Below are positions 1-11,169 of a stretch of 64,000 nucleotides of DNA, in pieces. Below the pieces are notes generated by a model that saw only the letters and a program-made list of their open reading frames with translations, had not been told where the DNA came from and ran no database searches. This DNA is from Rhizomys pruinosus (taxonomy: Eukaryota > Chordata > Mammalia > Rodentia > Spalacidae). Numbering within the stretch: the first letter of the stretch is position 1; every line of letters begins with the position of its first letter. The stretch is taken from positions 245,542 through 309,541 of the forward strand of contig VZQC01009555.1 in the NCBI GenBank assembly GCA_009823505.1. The letters are read 5' to 3'. Made by a program: the position numbers and the translations under genes.

Positions 1-934
1 AGTCTGGTGGGAGATTGGAAGGGCATGGGTGGGGGAGAGGATCTAAGCTTGATTGAGAACTGTGGTATGAAACTACAAAAGGTTTAAAAAAACAGCTTTC
101 TGTTTAGGAAGATTCCCACTTCTGCCAAGCAGAGGCTGTTTCAAGCCTTGTGTCTCTTCCTATTCTTCTCTAACCTTCTTGAATCTCTGCTGTGGATAAT
201 TCTCTTGCCCTCAGGACTCATGGCTCATAGAAAAATATCTACCAATAGCATTTAATTTAATCCATACAAAGGGAGTCAAATAAAGAGACATTAGTTGAAA
301 GAACCAAAACACTCTTTTAAATCTTCCAGGATAATCAGAGTGTGAGGCTAGGTGCCTGTGCCCAGGAGGAGAGAGGTGGCTAATCACCACATTAACCCAG
401 ATGAAAGCAGATGAGAGAGAAACACTGAACACCTGTGCCCAGCTGCGTCTGGCAGCTGCTCGCTCCCCTGGGTGGTTCACTCATGTGGGAAACACATCAC
501 CTTTTTGTTTAAGGCACTTTGGGATGGATTTCCACTTCAGTGTTTGGAAGTACACAGTGGCTTGATCTAGCAGCATCTCTGTAGTACCCAATGTCCGCTA
601 CCTGAGACACCAAGGTATTCATGAGAGTCTAGTGATGCCCCCAACTCAATATTGGAAGACTGAATTCTCACTGGTCTATGAAATGGCAGAGGGTAAGATG
701 GGATTACAGTATAAGGCAATACATTTAGACTATGCCAATGTTATACAATTTAACATCCATATCATCAGCCAAGGGTGCACTCCATAGGAGACTAGTTTCC
801 TCTAACCCTGTTCTGCCGGTCTCTTCCCTCTAGCTACTGTCAGCTGAGTCACCCCTCAGTTACTCAGGTATCTGCAGGTGCCAAGAAGACAGAGAGCTCT
901 CTGCTATCTTGCTTTTAGGGTCCAGCTGATTAAG
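1..934. other. No gene or repeat recognised
   Basis: Mixed-composition DNA with only short ORFs on either strand. I see no recognisable coding, RNA or repeat signature. It precedes the first B1 SINE. Confidence 0.6.
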
Positions 935-944
935 AGTTGGCCTT

Positions 945-1076
945 GCCGGGCGTAGTGGTTCACACCTTTAATCCCAGCAGAGATAGGAGGATCTCTGTGA
1001 GTTCAAGGACAGCCTGGTCTACAGAGTGAGTGCCAGGCCAGTTGGGGCTATAAGGAGACCCGTTCTTAAAAAAGAC

Positions 1077-1109
<33 letters not shown>

Positions 1110-1119
1110 AAAAGAAAAG
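945..1119 (+). mobile_element. B1 SINE with TSD
   Basis: Starts with the 7SL-derived B1 head gccgggcgtagtgg and keeps the cctttaatcccagca block and the cagcctggtctacagagtgag block. It ends in an A-run of about 40 bases. Flanking direct repeats are agttggcctt (935-944) and aattggcctt (1120-1129). A small internal deletion lies after the cccagca block. Confidence 0.93.
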
Positions 1120-1374
1120 AATTGGCCTTGTCTCAACCTGTCTTCATTGGCTGACAAGAAACATTCAAATGCTTTAGTCCGTTTTGGATGCTGCTCATGT
1201 GATACCCTAGGAGTGATCTTTCTATCCAAAATTCTACTCAGGTTAAAAGATGGAGGTATGAGAAACTCCTCTTATTGTGTAAGACAGAACCTGTAGACTT
1301 GAATGGAGTAGTGATAGATAATAGTGAGCCCATATTGATAGAGAAGTAAATTATTTTCAAAAACTAGGTAGTTC

Positions 1375-1577
1375 CAGCTGGGGGCATAGCACAAGGACCC
1401 AAGTTTCATTCCAAGAACTTATGTAAAAATCCCAGAAATGTAGGTGTATGCCTACAATCCCTGTACTAGGGAGGGAGAGCTGGGAGGCTCACTGGGGTCT
1501 GATGGCACCCAGCCTAGGATATTCGGTGAGCACCGGGCCAGTGAGAGCGTGCTTCACGCAAAAGGAAGGCGTGTAAG
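1375..1577 (+). mobile_element. B4-type composite SINE (degraded)
   Basis: A tRNA/ID-like left part (ggacccaagtttcattccaa) is followed by a B1-like right part with gcctacaatccctgtact and gtgagcaccgggccagtgag. This order is that of rodent B4 elements. The copy is diverged and its ends are approximate. The L1 at 1589 inserted immediately downstream. Confidence 0.6.
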
Positions 1578-1588
1578 AAATGTCACTG

Positions 1589-3350
1589 ACCTTCCAACTC
1601 ACAATAGCCTCAAAAATAATAAAATACCTGGGAAAAAACCTAACCAAAGATACAAAGATCTCTACAACAAAAATTTTAAACTCTTGAAGAAGGAGATTGA
1701 AAATGACATCAAGGGGCTGGAGAGATGGCCTAGTGGTTAAGAGTGCCGACTGCTCTTGGAGAGGACCTGAGTTTGATCCCCAGCACCCACATGGTGGCTA
1801 AGAACCATCTTTAACTCCAGCTACAGGGGAATTTGACACCCTGTTCTGACCTCTGCATGGCACTACACGACACGGGTGTACAAACCTACATGCAGACAGT
1901 ACACTCATACACATAAAAAAATAAAAAATAATAAAAAAAATTTAAAAAATGACATAAAAAGATGGAAAGATCTCCCATGGTCAAGGATTGGAAAAATTAA
2001 TATAGTAAAAGTGTCCATTTTACCCATTTGATATACAGATTCAATGCAATCCCAATCAAAATCTCCATGAGCTTTTTCACAGACTTGGAAAAAAATCCTT
2101 AAATTCATATGGAGAAACAAAAGACTCCCAAATAGCTAAAGCAACTCTGAGTGAAAAATGCAATACTCAGGGGATTGCTCTATAAGACTTCAAGCTATAT
2201 CACAGGACCATAGTCATAAAGACAGCCTGGTACTGGCACAAAAACAGACCCATTGACCAATGGAACAAAATTGAAGAACCAAACTTGAGCTCAAACAATT
2301 GCAGCCACCTCATATATGACAAAGGTGAAAAAAAAAAACTCAGTGGAGGAAGGATAGCATTTTCAGCAAAGAGCTGACAAAACTGGATCACCATTTGTAG
2401 AAGAACAAAATTAAACCAATACCTCTCACCCTGTACAAAAATCAACTCCAAGTGGATCAAAGATCTCAACATGAAACCCAAAACCCTGAAGGTGATAGAA
2501 GAAAAAGTTGGCAACAACCTACAAAACTTAGGTATAGGAAAAGACTTTCTAAATCAGACAGCAGCTGCACAGGAAATAAGGTCAATAGTCAATAATTGGG
2601 ACCTCAACAAACTAAAAATCTTCTGTACAGTGAAAGAAACAGTCAAGGAAGTGAAGAGAAAACCCACAGAGTGGGAGGAAATCTTCACCAGTGATTCATC
2701 TGACAGACCATTAATCTCAAGAATATCCTCACAAAACAAAGAAGAAAACAAATGACCTATTCAAAAGATAGAGTAAAGTGCTGAACAGAGACTTTGCCAG
2801 CGAGGAAGTAAAGATGGCTGAGAAACATCTTTAAAAGTGTTCAGCATCTTTAATAATTAAGGAAATGCAAATTAAAACCACTCTCAGATATCACCTCACT
2901 CTGATAGGACTGGCTAAGATCAAGAAAACAAAAGACACCAAATGCTGGAGAGGTTGTGGGGAAAGAGGAACACTCATCCACCGCTGGTAGGAATGGAAAC
3001 TTGCACCACCATTATAGAAAGCAGTGTGGAGAACCCTTAAAAGACTCAAAATGAGCCTATCACCTGACCCAGCCATACCACTCCTGGGTATATACCCACA
3101 GGACTCATCCTACCACAAAGATACATGCATGTCCATGATTATTGGAGCTCTCTTCACAATAGCAAAGAGCCAGAACCAACCCAAATGTCCCTCAACTGAT
3201 GAGTGGACAACAAAAATTCGGTACATCTACACAATGGAGTACTACTCAGCTGTAAAGAAGGACGACATCATGAACTTTGCAGGTAGATGGATGGAACTCG
3301 AAGTCATTGTGCTAAGTGAAGTAACATGGCCCCAGAAAAACAAGCAGTGA
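1589..3350 (+). pseudogene. L1 ORF2 C-terminal region, broken
   Basis: This encodes the part of ORF2p downstream of the reverse-transcriptase catalytic core. Recognisable pieces are ASKIIKYLG-like sequence near 1610, KPKTLKVIEEKVGNNLQ from 2474, and the C-terminal run LLGIYPQDSSYHKDTCMSM through YTMEYYSAVKKDDIMNFAG, ending at the TGA at 3348-3350. The cysteine-rich segment [15 protein letters not shown] lies around 2943-2990, with the final motif Cys replaced by Arg. Stops and frame changes separate the pieces, and the B2 at 1713 cuts the frame. No endonuclease or catalytic RT core is present, so it is inactive. Confidence 0.9.
1713..1944 (+). mobile_element. B2 SINE inside L1
   Basis: Begins ggggctggagagatgg, with tRNA-like A and B boxes (gagtttgatccccagcaccc), and ends in an AT-rich tail. 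TSD aaaatgacat occurs before (about 1700-1709) and after (1946-1955). It splits the L1 ORF2 remnant and so is younger than that L1. Confidence 0.92.
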
Positions 3351-3940
3351 ATGGTCTCCCTCATTTGTGGATGCTAACACCAAATCCCCAGATGAAAGGC
3401 AAGCTGAACAACATTATTGTTATATTTCTGTTTATCTGAAAGCAACTATGTTGTTACAATGTAAATCTCTTAATGGGTCCTAGAATCAACCCACCACTTA
3501 CTTTCAGACTCTATAATTTCTATATATGAGGGGAAACTATGTATTCATATTTTAGAGTAATATAAAAGAGGAAAATATGATTCTTAAACATAAAAAAGAA
3601 AGATGACATCATGAACTTTGCAGGTAAATGGATGGAACTTGAAGCCATTATGGTAAGTGAAGTAACACGGTCCCAGAAAAACAAGTGGCAAATGGTTTCC
3701 CTCATTTGTGGATGCTAACGCCAAATCCCCAGATGAAAGGCAAGATGAACAACGATATTTTATACTTCTGTTTACCTGAAAGCAAATATGTTGTTATAAT
3801 GTCAATCTCTTAAGGGGCTCTAGAATTGATCCACCACTTATTTTCAGACTCTGTAATTACTGTATATGGGTGGAAGGTATGTATCCATATTTCAGAGAAA
3901 TATAAAATTAAAGGAAAATGTGAATTCTTAAACATACAAA
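3257..3940 (+). repeat. Tandem duplication of L1 3' end, 341-bp offset
   Basis: The run gacatcatgaactttgcagg occurs at 3264 and again at 3605. Both copies continue through the same ORF2 end, stop region and 3'UTR to ttaaacata. The first copy ends in a short A-rich run (aaaaaagaaa) before the second starts. The copies have diverged by scattered substitutions. Confidence 0.85.
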
Positions 3941-4130
3941 AAAAGACTGAGAGAAAGATGCAGGACAGTTATGGCAGGATGCATGATCTGGGGTGGGGTG
4001 GGAAGAAGGGAAAGGGGAATATGTCTAAATTGAACTGAAAAATGATGTATGAAATACACAAAACATCAATAAAAGCATTATAAAAACGTCACTGGAGGTT
4101 GCCTTCTGGCTTCTGTGTGTGCCTGACTGC

Positions 4131-4132
<2 letters not shown>

Positions 4133-4178
<46 letters not shown>
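4133..4178 (+). repeat. (GT)23 microsatellite
   Basis: Uninterrupted GT dinucleotides for 46 bp, just downstream of the L1 insertion. Confidence 0.98.
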
Positions 4179-4181
<3 letters not shown>

Positions 4182-4404
4182 GGGAACTTCCAGCTCCCAG
4201 CAGCCATGATTTTGAAGACTCCATATCTCACATTTTCCTTCTCTGTGGCTTTTCTCTCTCCTGGGCACACTTGGCAATCAGCAGTGGGGAGAAGGAAGCC
4301 ACACCCCAGAAATATAGACGGAGATGCTGGACGTTCACCACTAGAAAGCCAGCATTATTTGACAAAATGGAAATCTCTAAAGTTCTTCTTGTGAAATAAA
4401 ATCC

Positions 4405-4450
<46 letters not shown>
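4405..4450 (+). repeat. (AGTT)n microsatellite
   Basis: About 11.5 perfect copies of the tetranucleotide agtt. Confidence 0.98.
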
Positions 4451-5240
4451 CACTGTGCCTTAACCCTTCAATCCCTACAGATGACAACATAAGGCTACTT
4501 TCTCCCCAAGTGGGAGAAGGTCAAGAAAGTGATGCTCAAACATAGGAAGAGACCAGAAAGGAATTCTTGTAGAGAGTGGTTGTCAGATCTAATCAGGATC
4601 ACACCCGCTGACACCGTGACAGGGAGCTGAGATCACAAGAGTGTCCCTGGCCTCTTCCTGAAAGCTGGAGGGACCAACAGATAACAGGCTTCCTGAATTA
4701 TCCAAGCCTGCATCTGCTCTCGGAAACTCTGGGTATTAATACTTAATGTTCTGGTCATATTTGGAGATCATTTCTGAGATTGCAGGGACAGCCTAACTCT
4801 TTCCTGTTTTAAACATTAAATCAAAGTAGAGTGAATTGAATGGAAACTGCATTTAAATATACACTATGCCCAAGGCACAGCTCTGCAGGGACAGGTTGCC
4901 TGTGTTACTTCATGCACATACTAGAGATTATTTCCCCATTTTAAACTTTAGGTTTAGAGGAATCCTGCATTAGCAAATATCATCCCCTTGACAGACAGAC
5001 AGGATACCTACCCAGTGGCTTCATCTGAAGTTTGAAATTTGTATTTCTTCTTCCTCACAGTAGTGCCTTCTGCAAGACGGAACTGTTTGCCTCCCATAGA
5101 TGGCCTGAGTTAGGGTTGTCAAGTGTCCCTTGCCTTCTCTGTCCCTTTGCTCAGGTTGCCATGGCCCATGTCTCCACCTGATGCACTAACGGATCCTTGG
5201 AACTGTTCTGAGTTGATGAAGTACACATGTCTCCAGCACC
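4451..5240. other. No gene recognised
   Basis: Non-repetitive by eye, with no long ORF and no repeat family I recognise. Confidence 0.6.
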
Positions 5241-5257
5241 AACTCACAGTATCTTTT

Positions 5258-5512
5258 TTCTTTAATTTTTTTAATTAATTTTATTTATTTCTGTATGTGT
5301 ATGAATGTACTGTCTGCATGCAAGTTTGTGCACCCGTGTCGTGCAATGCTGCGGAGGTCAGAAGAGGGTCTCGGATTCCCCTGGAACTGGAGTTCTCCTG
5401 GAATTGGAGCTTCAGATGGTTCTCAGCCGCCATGTGGGTGCTGGGGATCGAACCCGGGTCCTCTGCAAGAGCGGTCGGCGCTCTTAACCGCTAGGCCATC
5501 TCTCCAGCCCCG
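5258..5512 (-). mobile_element. B2 SINE, expanded subtype
   Basis: Reverse-complement B2 ending with gccatctctccagcccc. TSD aactcacagtatctttt at 5241-5257 and 5513-5529 (17 bp, identical). It carries the internal expansion gttctcctggaattggag that most B2 copies here lack; the copies at 7168 and 35419 share it. Confidence 0.95.
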
Positions 5513-5680
5513 AACTCACAGTATCTTTTAAAGTCATTTTTTTTTTTTATTTTGGGGCCAGTATTGCCATGGAAAATACTGTGTAATTGAAAATAAATTG
5601 ATTGCATTAGTAGAATGTAAGAAACAATAAAACTTGTGTGTGACAGCCCTACACATGCAGACAGAGTGTAGTCTCTCTCT

Positions 5681-5897
5681 CAAATAGTATATTTATTATT
5701 TTTATTTTATGTATACAAGTATATTGTCTGCATGTGTTTAAATGAACCCATGTAATGCAGAAGCCAAAAAAGGTCTTGGATCCTCTGGAACTAGAGTTAC
5801 AGAAGGTTGTTAGTTGCCATGTTGGTGCTGGGAATTGGACCCCAGTCCTCAGAAAGAGCAGCCAGTTCCTTCAACTGCTGAACCATCTCTCCAGCCC
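5681..5897 (-). mobile_element. B3-type SINE (older B2 relative)
   Basis: Reverse-strand copy with tgctgggaattggacccca and ending aaccatctctccagccc. More diverged than the B2 copies. Possible 8-bp TSD gtctctct at 5671-5678 and 5898-5905. Confidence 0.85.
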
Positions 5898-5905
5898 GTC
5901 TCTCT

Positions 5906-7156
5906 GTACTTCATTAGATAAACAATTTCATTTAAGAACTGAGAGAAAAGATGCCATTTCATACTTGTCAAAGTAACAAAATCTCAACTTCCTCTTTTAA
6001 TTTTCAGTTTCTTTCATGGAATCACGGACAACTTTGTGATTTCCACGTAACTTATGTCACAAAAAAATATTCCTTCACTCTAGGAAGCTCAGGCTGAAGA
6101 ACTTACATTATCAACCGATAAAAATCTTTTTATGTTTTCACTGAAAAGACAGTTTGTATTTTCTATTAAGATTGCTTTATGGCCAGGGTATTTCAGCTCT
6201 AACAGCCAGTGTTATAAAAAGGGTTGTATAATTTAAGTAGGAAGAAAGAATGGAGACTAAATGTGATTTCTTTTGCTATATTCTTCCTGTAACTCTGACA
6301 TCCAAAGACACTCCTGCCATCCATGGTGTCTGAACTCTTATTTCCTCACTGTCTGACAGGCCCTTTCAACATTTTCCCTCTACCTTGGCCTTCTCTGTCT
6401 CCTTGTGACTTCTGATGTTAACAGTGTCTCTAGCATCCCAGCAGTGTGCTATGGATGGGGTCATTCATTACAACACTAGTGAGCATGCAGAGGGCAAAAA
6501 GAAAAAAGTGCAACCCTGCAGGAGAGTGTAAAGGGTTTCATGTTAACAGAACTGGGAAATCTGAATTTTTCTGTATTTGTAGCCCCGATAACTCCTGAGT
6601 GCACAGCAACTTCTCCCTCTAATGTGGTTTTGTATTGGGAGTACAAGTATAAACGTTTCCCTTGAATCAAGAAATAGGCAGTGATACAGAAGACACAACA
6701 TGTTTGTGAACTTTAGAGTTGACATGGGACTCACAACAGGCAGTGAAACTTGGAAGAATTAACTCAGGGACCAAAACCAAAAGTCGACATAGAGTTGGAG
6801 GAAGATTAAGGTTTGCCATTAGGATACAGGGAAGTTGTCCTACAGAGGGGCTAGAGCTTTCTCAGAAGGACACAGCCTTCAATGAAGGAAAGACACAGAA
6901 TGAATGTAAAAGCTTGATGAGATGGGCCACTTCAGTAACAGCCTATTTCACAGAAAATCAATAACAGCAGCAAATGAATCAATTGATCAAAAAATAAGGT
7001 TTCAGGAGGGGACATATTGAGTAGTGTTAAGAAAAGACCAGATGTTCCTCTCCAGTCCTGAGACTCTAAGAGAGTCCTGTGCTTGATGGAAAAGGTGACT
7101 TTCTTCACTAAGTAGAAAAATGAAGAGGAAGAACAAGAAATCAAAATGAAAAGAAT
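5906..7156. other. No gene recognised
   Basis: No repeat family or coding pattern recognised. The ORFs here are short, overlap each other and show no known motif. Confidence 0.6.
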
Positions 7157-7167
7157 AACAGAATTAT

Positions 7168-7411
7168 TTTTTTACAGTTCTTTTTTTTTTTCTGTATGTG
7201 TATGAATGTACTGTCTGTATGCAAGTGTGTGCGCCCGTGTCGTGCAATGCCGCGGAGGTCAGAAGAGGGTGTCGGATTCCCCTGCAACTGGAGTTCTCCT
7301 GGAATTGGAGTTTCAGACAGTTCTAGGCCACCATGTGGGTGCTGAGGATCGAACCCAGGTCCTCTGTAAGAGCGGTTGGCGCTCTTAACTGCTAGGCCAT
7401 CTCTCCAGCCC
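7168..7411 (-). mobile_element. B2 SINE, expanded subtype
   Basis: Reverse-strand B2 with TSD aacagaattat at 7157-7167 and 7416-7426. It contains the gttctcctggaattggag expansion shared with the copies at 5258 and 35419. Confidence 0.94.
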
Positions 7412-7660
7412 AAAAAACAGAATTATATAGTGCTTTAAATTAGATATTGTATCCAATCACAAAATACTTTGCCAATAGTTTGTATATATACATATAAATA
7501 TAATCTTTCATATTTACATAGCTATTTAATCTGTGAAATTCTAAACCAGTTAGCAATTTTTCACTAAAGAAACCATGAGAAAAATACAGCCAGGCTAGGC
7601 TGAGATTGCTCAACATGATCTTTCCTTTAATTTCTGTTACCATCCCTTTCAATTCCATTA

Positions 7661-9236
7661 TCAGTATGCATAGCTGAAGGCTATATGATATATAACACAG
7701 TGCTGGACAGGAGAAACCTCCCTCTGAGTTGTTGGTCAGAGTAGATCAAGAGAGGTATAAAATTACAAGGGCTACTGTCACAGCCCTTGAATATCTCCCA
7801 GAATTGGAGGTAAGACCCTACTGCTGAATACAGAACATAATTCACACACTAGACTTGAACCAATGTAGCTGGAACTGACTTGGAAGCCACTTCCTTGAAG
7901 GCTAGCTCTCATAGTTTTGAAGGACTTGATGAAAGCTGATAAGAGAAAGATCAGCATAGTAAACTAGTGTGCAGCAGTGCCAGTTTTATCTTGGGTGTAA
8001 CCAACAGCTATCTAGTTGGGCTTAAAGCCCTCTCAGTGGGAGGGAACTCATATGTGGCACTGTAAACATAGCCAAATATTCATGGCTGGAGAGTTCATAG
8101 ATTTTAGAGAAAACTCTAAGTCTTACCCATCCCTAAGCAAATGTCATTTCTTACTATATGCTAAATATGGATCTTTATGTTTACAGACAAGTATACCAGT
8201 CATCACTCATCAAAATGCTTCTTTCTGTAACAAGAAAACTATTACATAATTCTACAATTGGTCACACATAGAGAATAAGTGTCTGTGGGAAACACAGCCC
8301 TAAGTGCCAAGTCTCTAATGGAACTGCTACACCCAAGGCTCATGGAACATGGTGGAGCAAGGGTAGAGAAAATACTAATGTATCTCTCAGCTCTCACCAG
8401 TGAAGCTTCCTCATGCAACATAGTGTGATTAGCACAGGAGACAACACATCTGGCCAGCATGTGGGGAATAAGACACTTCAGACTGTGCTTCCCTGGATGG
8501 ACTCATACTAAACATCATCTACCCAGGACTCAGGGACCATTTTAGGAGATGGGGAAGAAAGATTGTAAGAGCCAGGGGTGATTCAAGACCATAAGGAAAC
8601 AGTCCTTCAGGCTTCTGGGAACTTGCTCATATGAATTCACAGTAATGTGAGTATATGCACAAGACCACACAAACTCCTCAGACAAAAACAGCACAGAGCT
8701 GGGGGAAATGGGGCAAAAGCCTAAACCTTACCTGAGGAACCATTGGCAGTTGATCGCTGTTGGGCAAAGGAGAGTCAATTTTCTTTAAGTGAGTGACACT
8801 ATATAGGCTAAACAGTGGATAAACTCACACCAAAGCATATCTAGGTACACAAACCTGACTCAGTTGGGCTTAACATATATGAAAGAATGCATGATAGCCC
8901 GTGGGAGGGATATGGCCTCTACAGAGAGGAGTCTGAATATGATTAAGATGCATTGTATGAGTGGCTGGAGAGATGGCCTAGCGGTTAAGAGCGCTGACTG
9001 CTCTTGTAGAGAACCTGGGTTCGATCCCCAGCACCCACATGGTGGCTGAGAACCATCTTTAACTCCAGTTCCAGGGGAGTCTGACTCCCTCTTCTGACCT
9101 CCATGGCATTGCACAAAACGGGTGAGCAGACCTGCATGCAGATAGTATACTCATACACATACAAAAATAAATTAAAAAAATTAAAAAATTAAAAAAAAGA
9201 TTCATTGTATGAAATGCACAAAAGTTCAGTAAAATA
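7661..9236 (+). mobile_element. Older L1: long 3'UTR only
   Basis: Starts near agctgaaggctatatg and runs through gaaacctccctctgagttgttggtc, a block shared with the L1 3'UTR copies at about 10.15 kb and 34.87 kb. It ends gatgcattgtatgaaatgcacaaaagttcagtaaaa, split by a B2. This is the roughly 1.5-kb 3'UTR of an older L1 with no ORF sequence attached. Confidence 0.75.
8961..9197 (+). mobile_element. B2 SINE with TSD
   Basis: Forward B2 from ggctggagagatggcctagc to an AT-rich tail. TSD agatgcattgtatga at 8946-8960 and agattcattgtatga at 9198-9212. It lies inside the 3' end of the older L1 tail. Confidence 0.94.
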
Positions 9237-9244
9237 TTCATTTT

Positions 9245-10342
9245 CAAAGTGTTCAATATCCTTAGGAATTAGGGAAATGCAAATCAAAACTACTTTAAAG
9301 TTTCATCTAACCCCAATCAGAATGAATAAGATTAAAAGAAGATATACCACTCAAAAGCTTCATAGATGCAGGGAAAGAGGAACCCTCATCCACTGGGTGA
9401 GATTGCAAACTAGTGCAAACTTTGTATGAATAAAAACTGAAAATAAATCTACCATAGGATCTGGTCACACAGCTCCTTAGCATAGACCCAGCAGACCCAT
9501 CCTACCATAGAGGTACTTATACAGCCATGTTTATTGCTACTTTTTTCACAGTAGCTAAGAAATGGAAATAACCTAAGTATTATTCAACTGATGAGTGGAT
9601 AATGAAAATATGGTACATTTACACAACGGAGTTTTACTAAGCAGTTAAGAAAGATGAAATCAGCTTTGCACAGTGACAGTATCGTAGCCAATGAGGTTTA
9701 TTCGAGGTGTGATTATTGCTAATTGAAAAAGAAAAGAAAGAAAGATGAAATCATGAAGTTTCTAGGTAAATTGTTGGAACTAGAAACTGTTATAACAAGC
9801 AAAATAGCACGGACTCAGATAAACAAGACACACATGTTTTCTGATATTTGTTAAACTTAACTCTAAATCACTGAATTTGAGTAATATCCTGACAGAACCA
9901 GAAGAGCCAGGAAAATGTAAAGAGATCATGAAGATAAAGAGGAAGAAGGAGCTTGTAAGAGGGGATAGCAGGAGACGGGTGCTACTGAGGGGAAATGGGA
10001 GAGGGCACTTTAACTGGAGGAGTAGGGAAGATTATAGAGGTGACTAAGGGGAGAGATAAGTAAAGCTTGGATGGTGTTAAAAAACAGAGGGAATCTATTA
10101 GTTCAACTTCCTACTGAGAAATACACATATAATAAATGTATGAGCGCATGTGTGTAGCTGAAGGCTCTGTGACAAGAAACACAGTACCAGGCAGGAGAAA
10201 ACTCCCTTCCAGTTGTTGGTCAGGGCAGTCCAAGAGACTCTCAAAATGACACAGGCTATTGCTACAGGCATTGACTGGCATCCAGAATATGAAGGTGCAC
10301 TTCAGACACAGGGCTTGGAGCAACTGAGCTGGAACTGACCAG
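9245..10342 (+). pseudogene. Older L1: ORF2 C-terminus and partial 3'UTR
   Basis: Reads gttcaatatccttaggaatt through the conserved ORF2 C-terminal region (gatgagtggataatgaaaat, then tatggtacatttacacaacg). The 3'UTR continues as far as gagctggaactgacc, where it joins a younger L1 fragment without a clear TSD. The sequence is more diverged than the L1s at 1.6, 14 and 45 kb. The U4 pseudogene at 9662 interrupts the ORF2 remnant. There is no intact reading frame. Confidence 0.82.
9662..9729 (+). pseudogene. Truncated U4 snRNA retropseudogene
   Basis: Begins exactly at the U4 5' end (agctttgcacagtgacagta) and follows U4 through tatcgtagccaatgaggttt and gattattgctaattgaaaa. It then stops, so only about the first 68 nt are present: the U2/U6-interacting 5' part, without the 3' stem-loops or Sm site. 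About five G-to-A or C-to-T changes are visible against the U4 sequence I know, some at CpG sites. TSD aagaaagatgaaatc at 9647-9661 and 9738-9752 shows retrotransposition by L1 machinery into an older L1. There is no U-snRNA promoter upstream, so it is a dead copy. Confidence 0.93.
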
Positions 10343-11046
10343 CTGACCAAATGCTGGAGAGGTTGTGGGGAAAGGGGACACTCATCCACTGCTGATGGAA
10401 ATGTAAACTTGTACAACCACTACGGAAAGCAGTGTGGAGAACCCTTAAAAGACTCAAAATGAGCCTACCACCTGACCCAGTCATACCACTCCTGGGTATA
10501 TACCCACAAGACTCATCCTACGGCAAGGATACATGCACAGCTATGTTTATCACAGCTCTCTTCACAACAGCAAAGAGCTGGAACCAACGCAAATGCCCCT
10601 CAAATGACAACTGGATGAGAAAAATGTGGTACATCTGCACAATGGAGTACTATTCAGCAGTAAAAAAAGATGACTTCATGAACTTTGCAGGTAAATGGAT
10701 GGAGCTCGAAGCCATCATGCTAAGTGAAGTAACACAGCCCCAGAAAAACAAACGGCAAATGTTTTCCCTAATTTGTCGATGCTAACACCAAATCCCCCAG
10801 ATGAAAGGCAAGCTGAACAACATTATTGTTATATTTCTGTTTATCTGAAAGCAACTATGTTGTTATAATGTAAATCTCTTAACAGGCTCTAGAATCAACC
10901 TACCACTTACTTTCAGACTCTATAATTACTATAAATGGGTAAAAAGTATGTATTCATATTTTAGAGTAATATAAAATTAACGGAGGAAAATGTGAATTTT
11001 CAAACATAGAAAAAGAAAATCACAAAAATTCAATAAAATTAAATAT
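10343..11046 (+). mobile_element. Young-type L1 3' fragment in an older L1 tail
   Basis: Starts at accaaatgctggagaggttg (cysteine-rich ORF2 segment) and encodes LLGIYPQDSSYGKDTCTAM and YTMEYYSAVKK-like sequence (here CTMEYYSAVKK). The short 3'UTR stops near 11015 at caaacatagaaaaagaaaa. The next bases, cacaaaaattcaataaaatt, resemble the tail of the older L1 family. So a younger L1 segment appears embedded in an older 3'UTR whose middle is missing. Confidence 0.75.
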
Positions 11047-11169
11047 AGCTCCGAGACCTCTGATTATGTAACAATTGGTATAAACAAGAATTCTTATATA
11101 ATTCATACATTAGTTTTACATGACAATATTATGTGATATTTTATTTTGTCAATGATTTAAAGAGAGGCC

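Larger units (their letters stand above)
1589..4083 (+). mobile_element. 5'-truncated L1 with TSD, B2 nested
   Basis: The insertion starts inside ORF2 (cttccaactcacaatagcct) and ends with the L1 tail catcaataaaagcattataa. The 11-bp flanks at 1578-1588 (aaatgtcactg) and 4084-4094 (aaacgtcactg) differ at one base and are read as the TSD. The body holds a B2 at 1713-1944 and a tandem duplication at its 3' end. ORF2 is broken. Confidence 0.93.

Noticed and set aside
5295..5531. Overlapping 60-78-codon ORFs beginning MYECTVCM or similar
   Set aside because: These recur in each expanded-type B2 (5.3, 7.2 and 35.4 kb) and are SINE translations.
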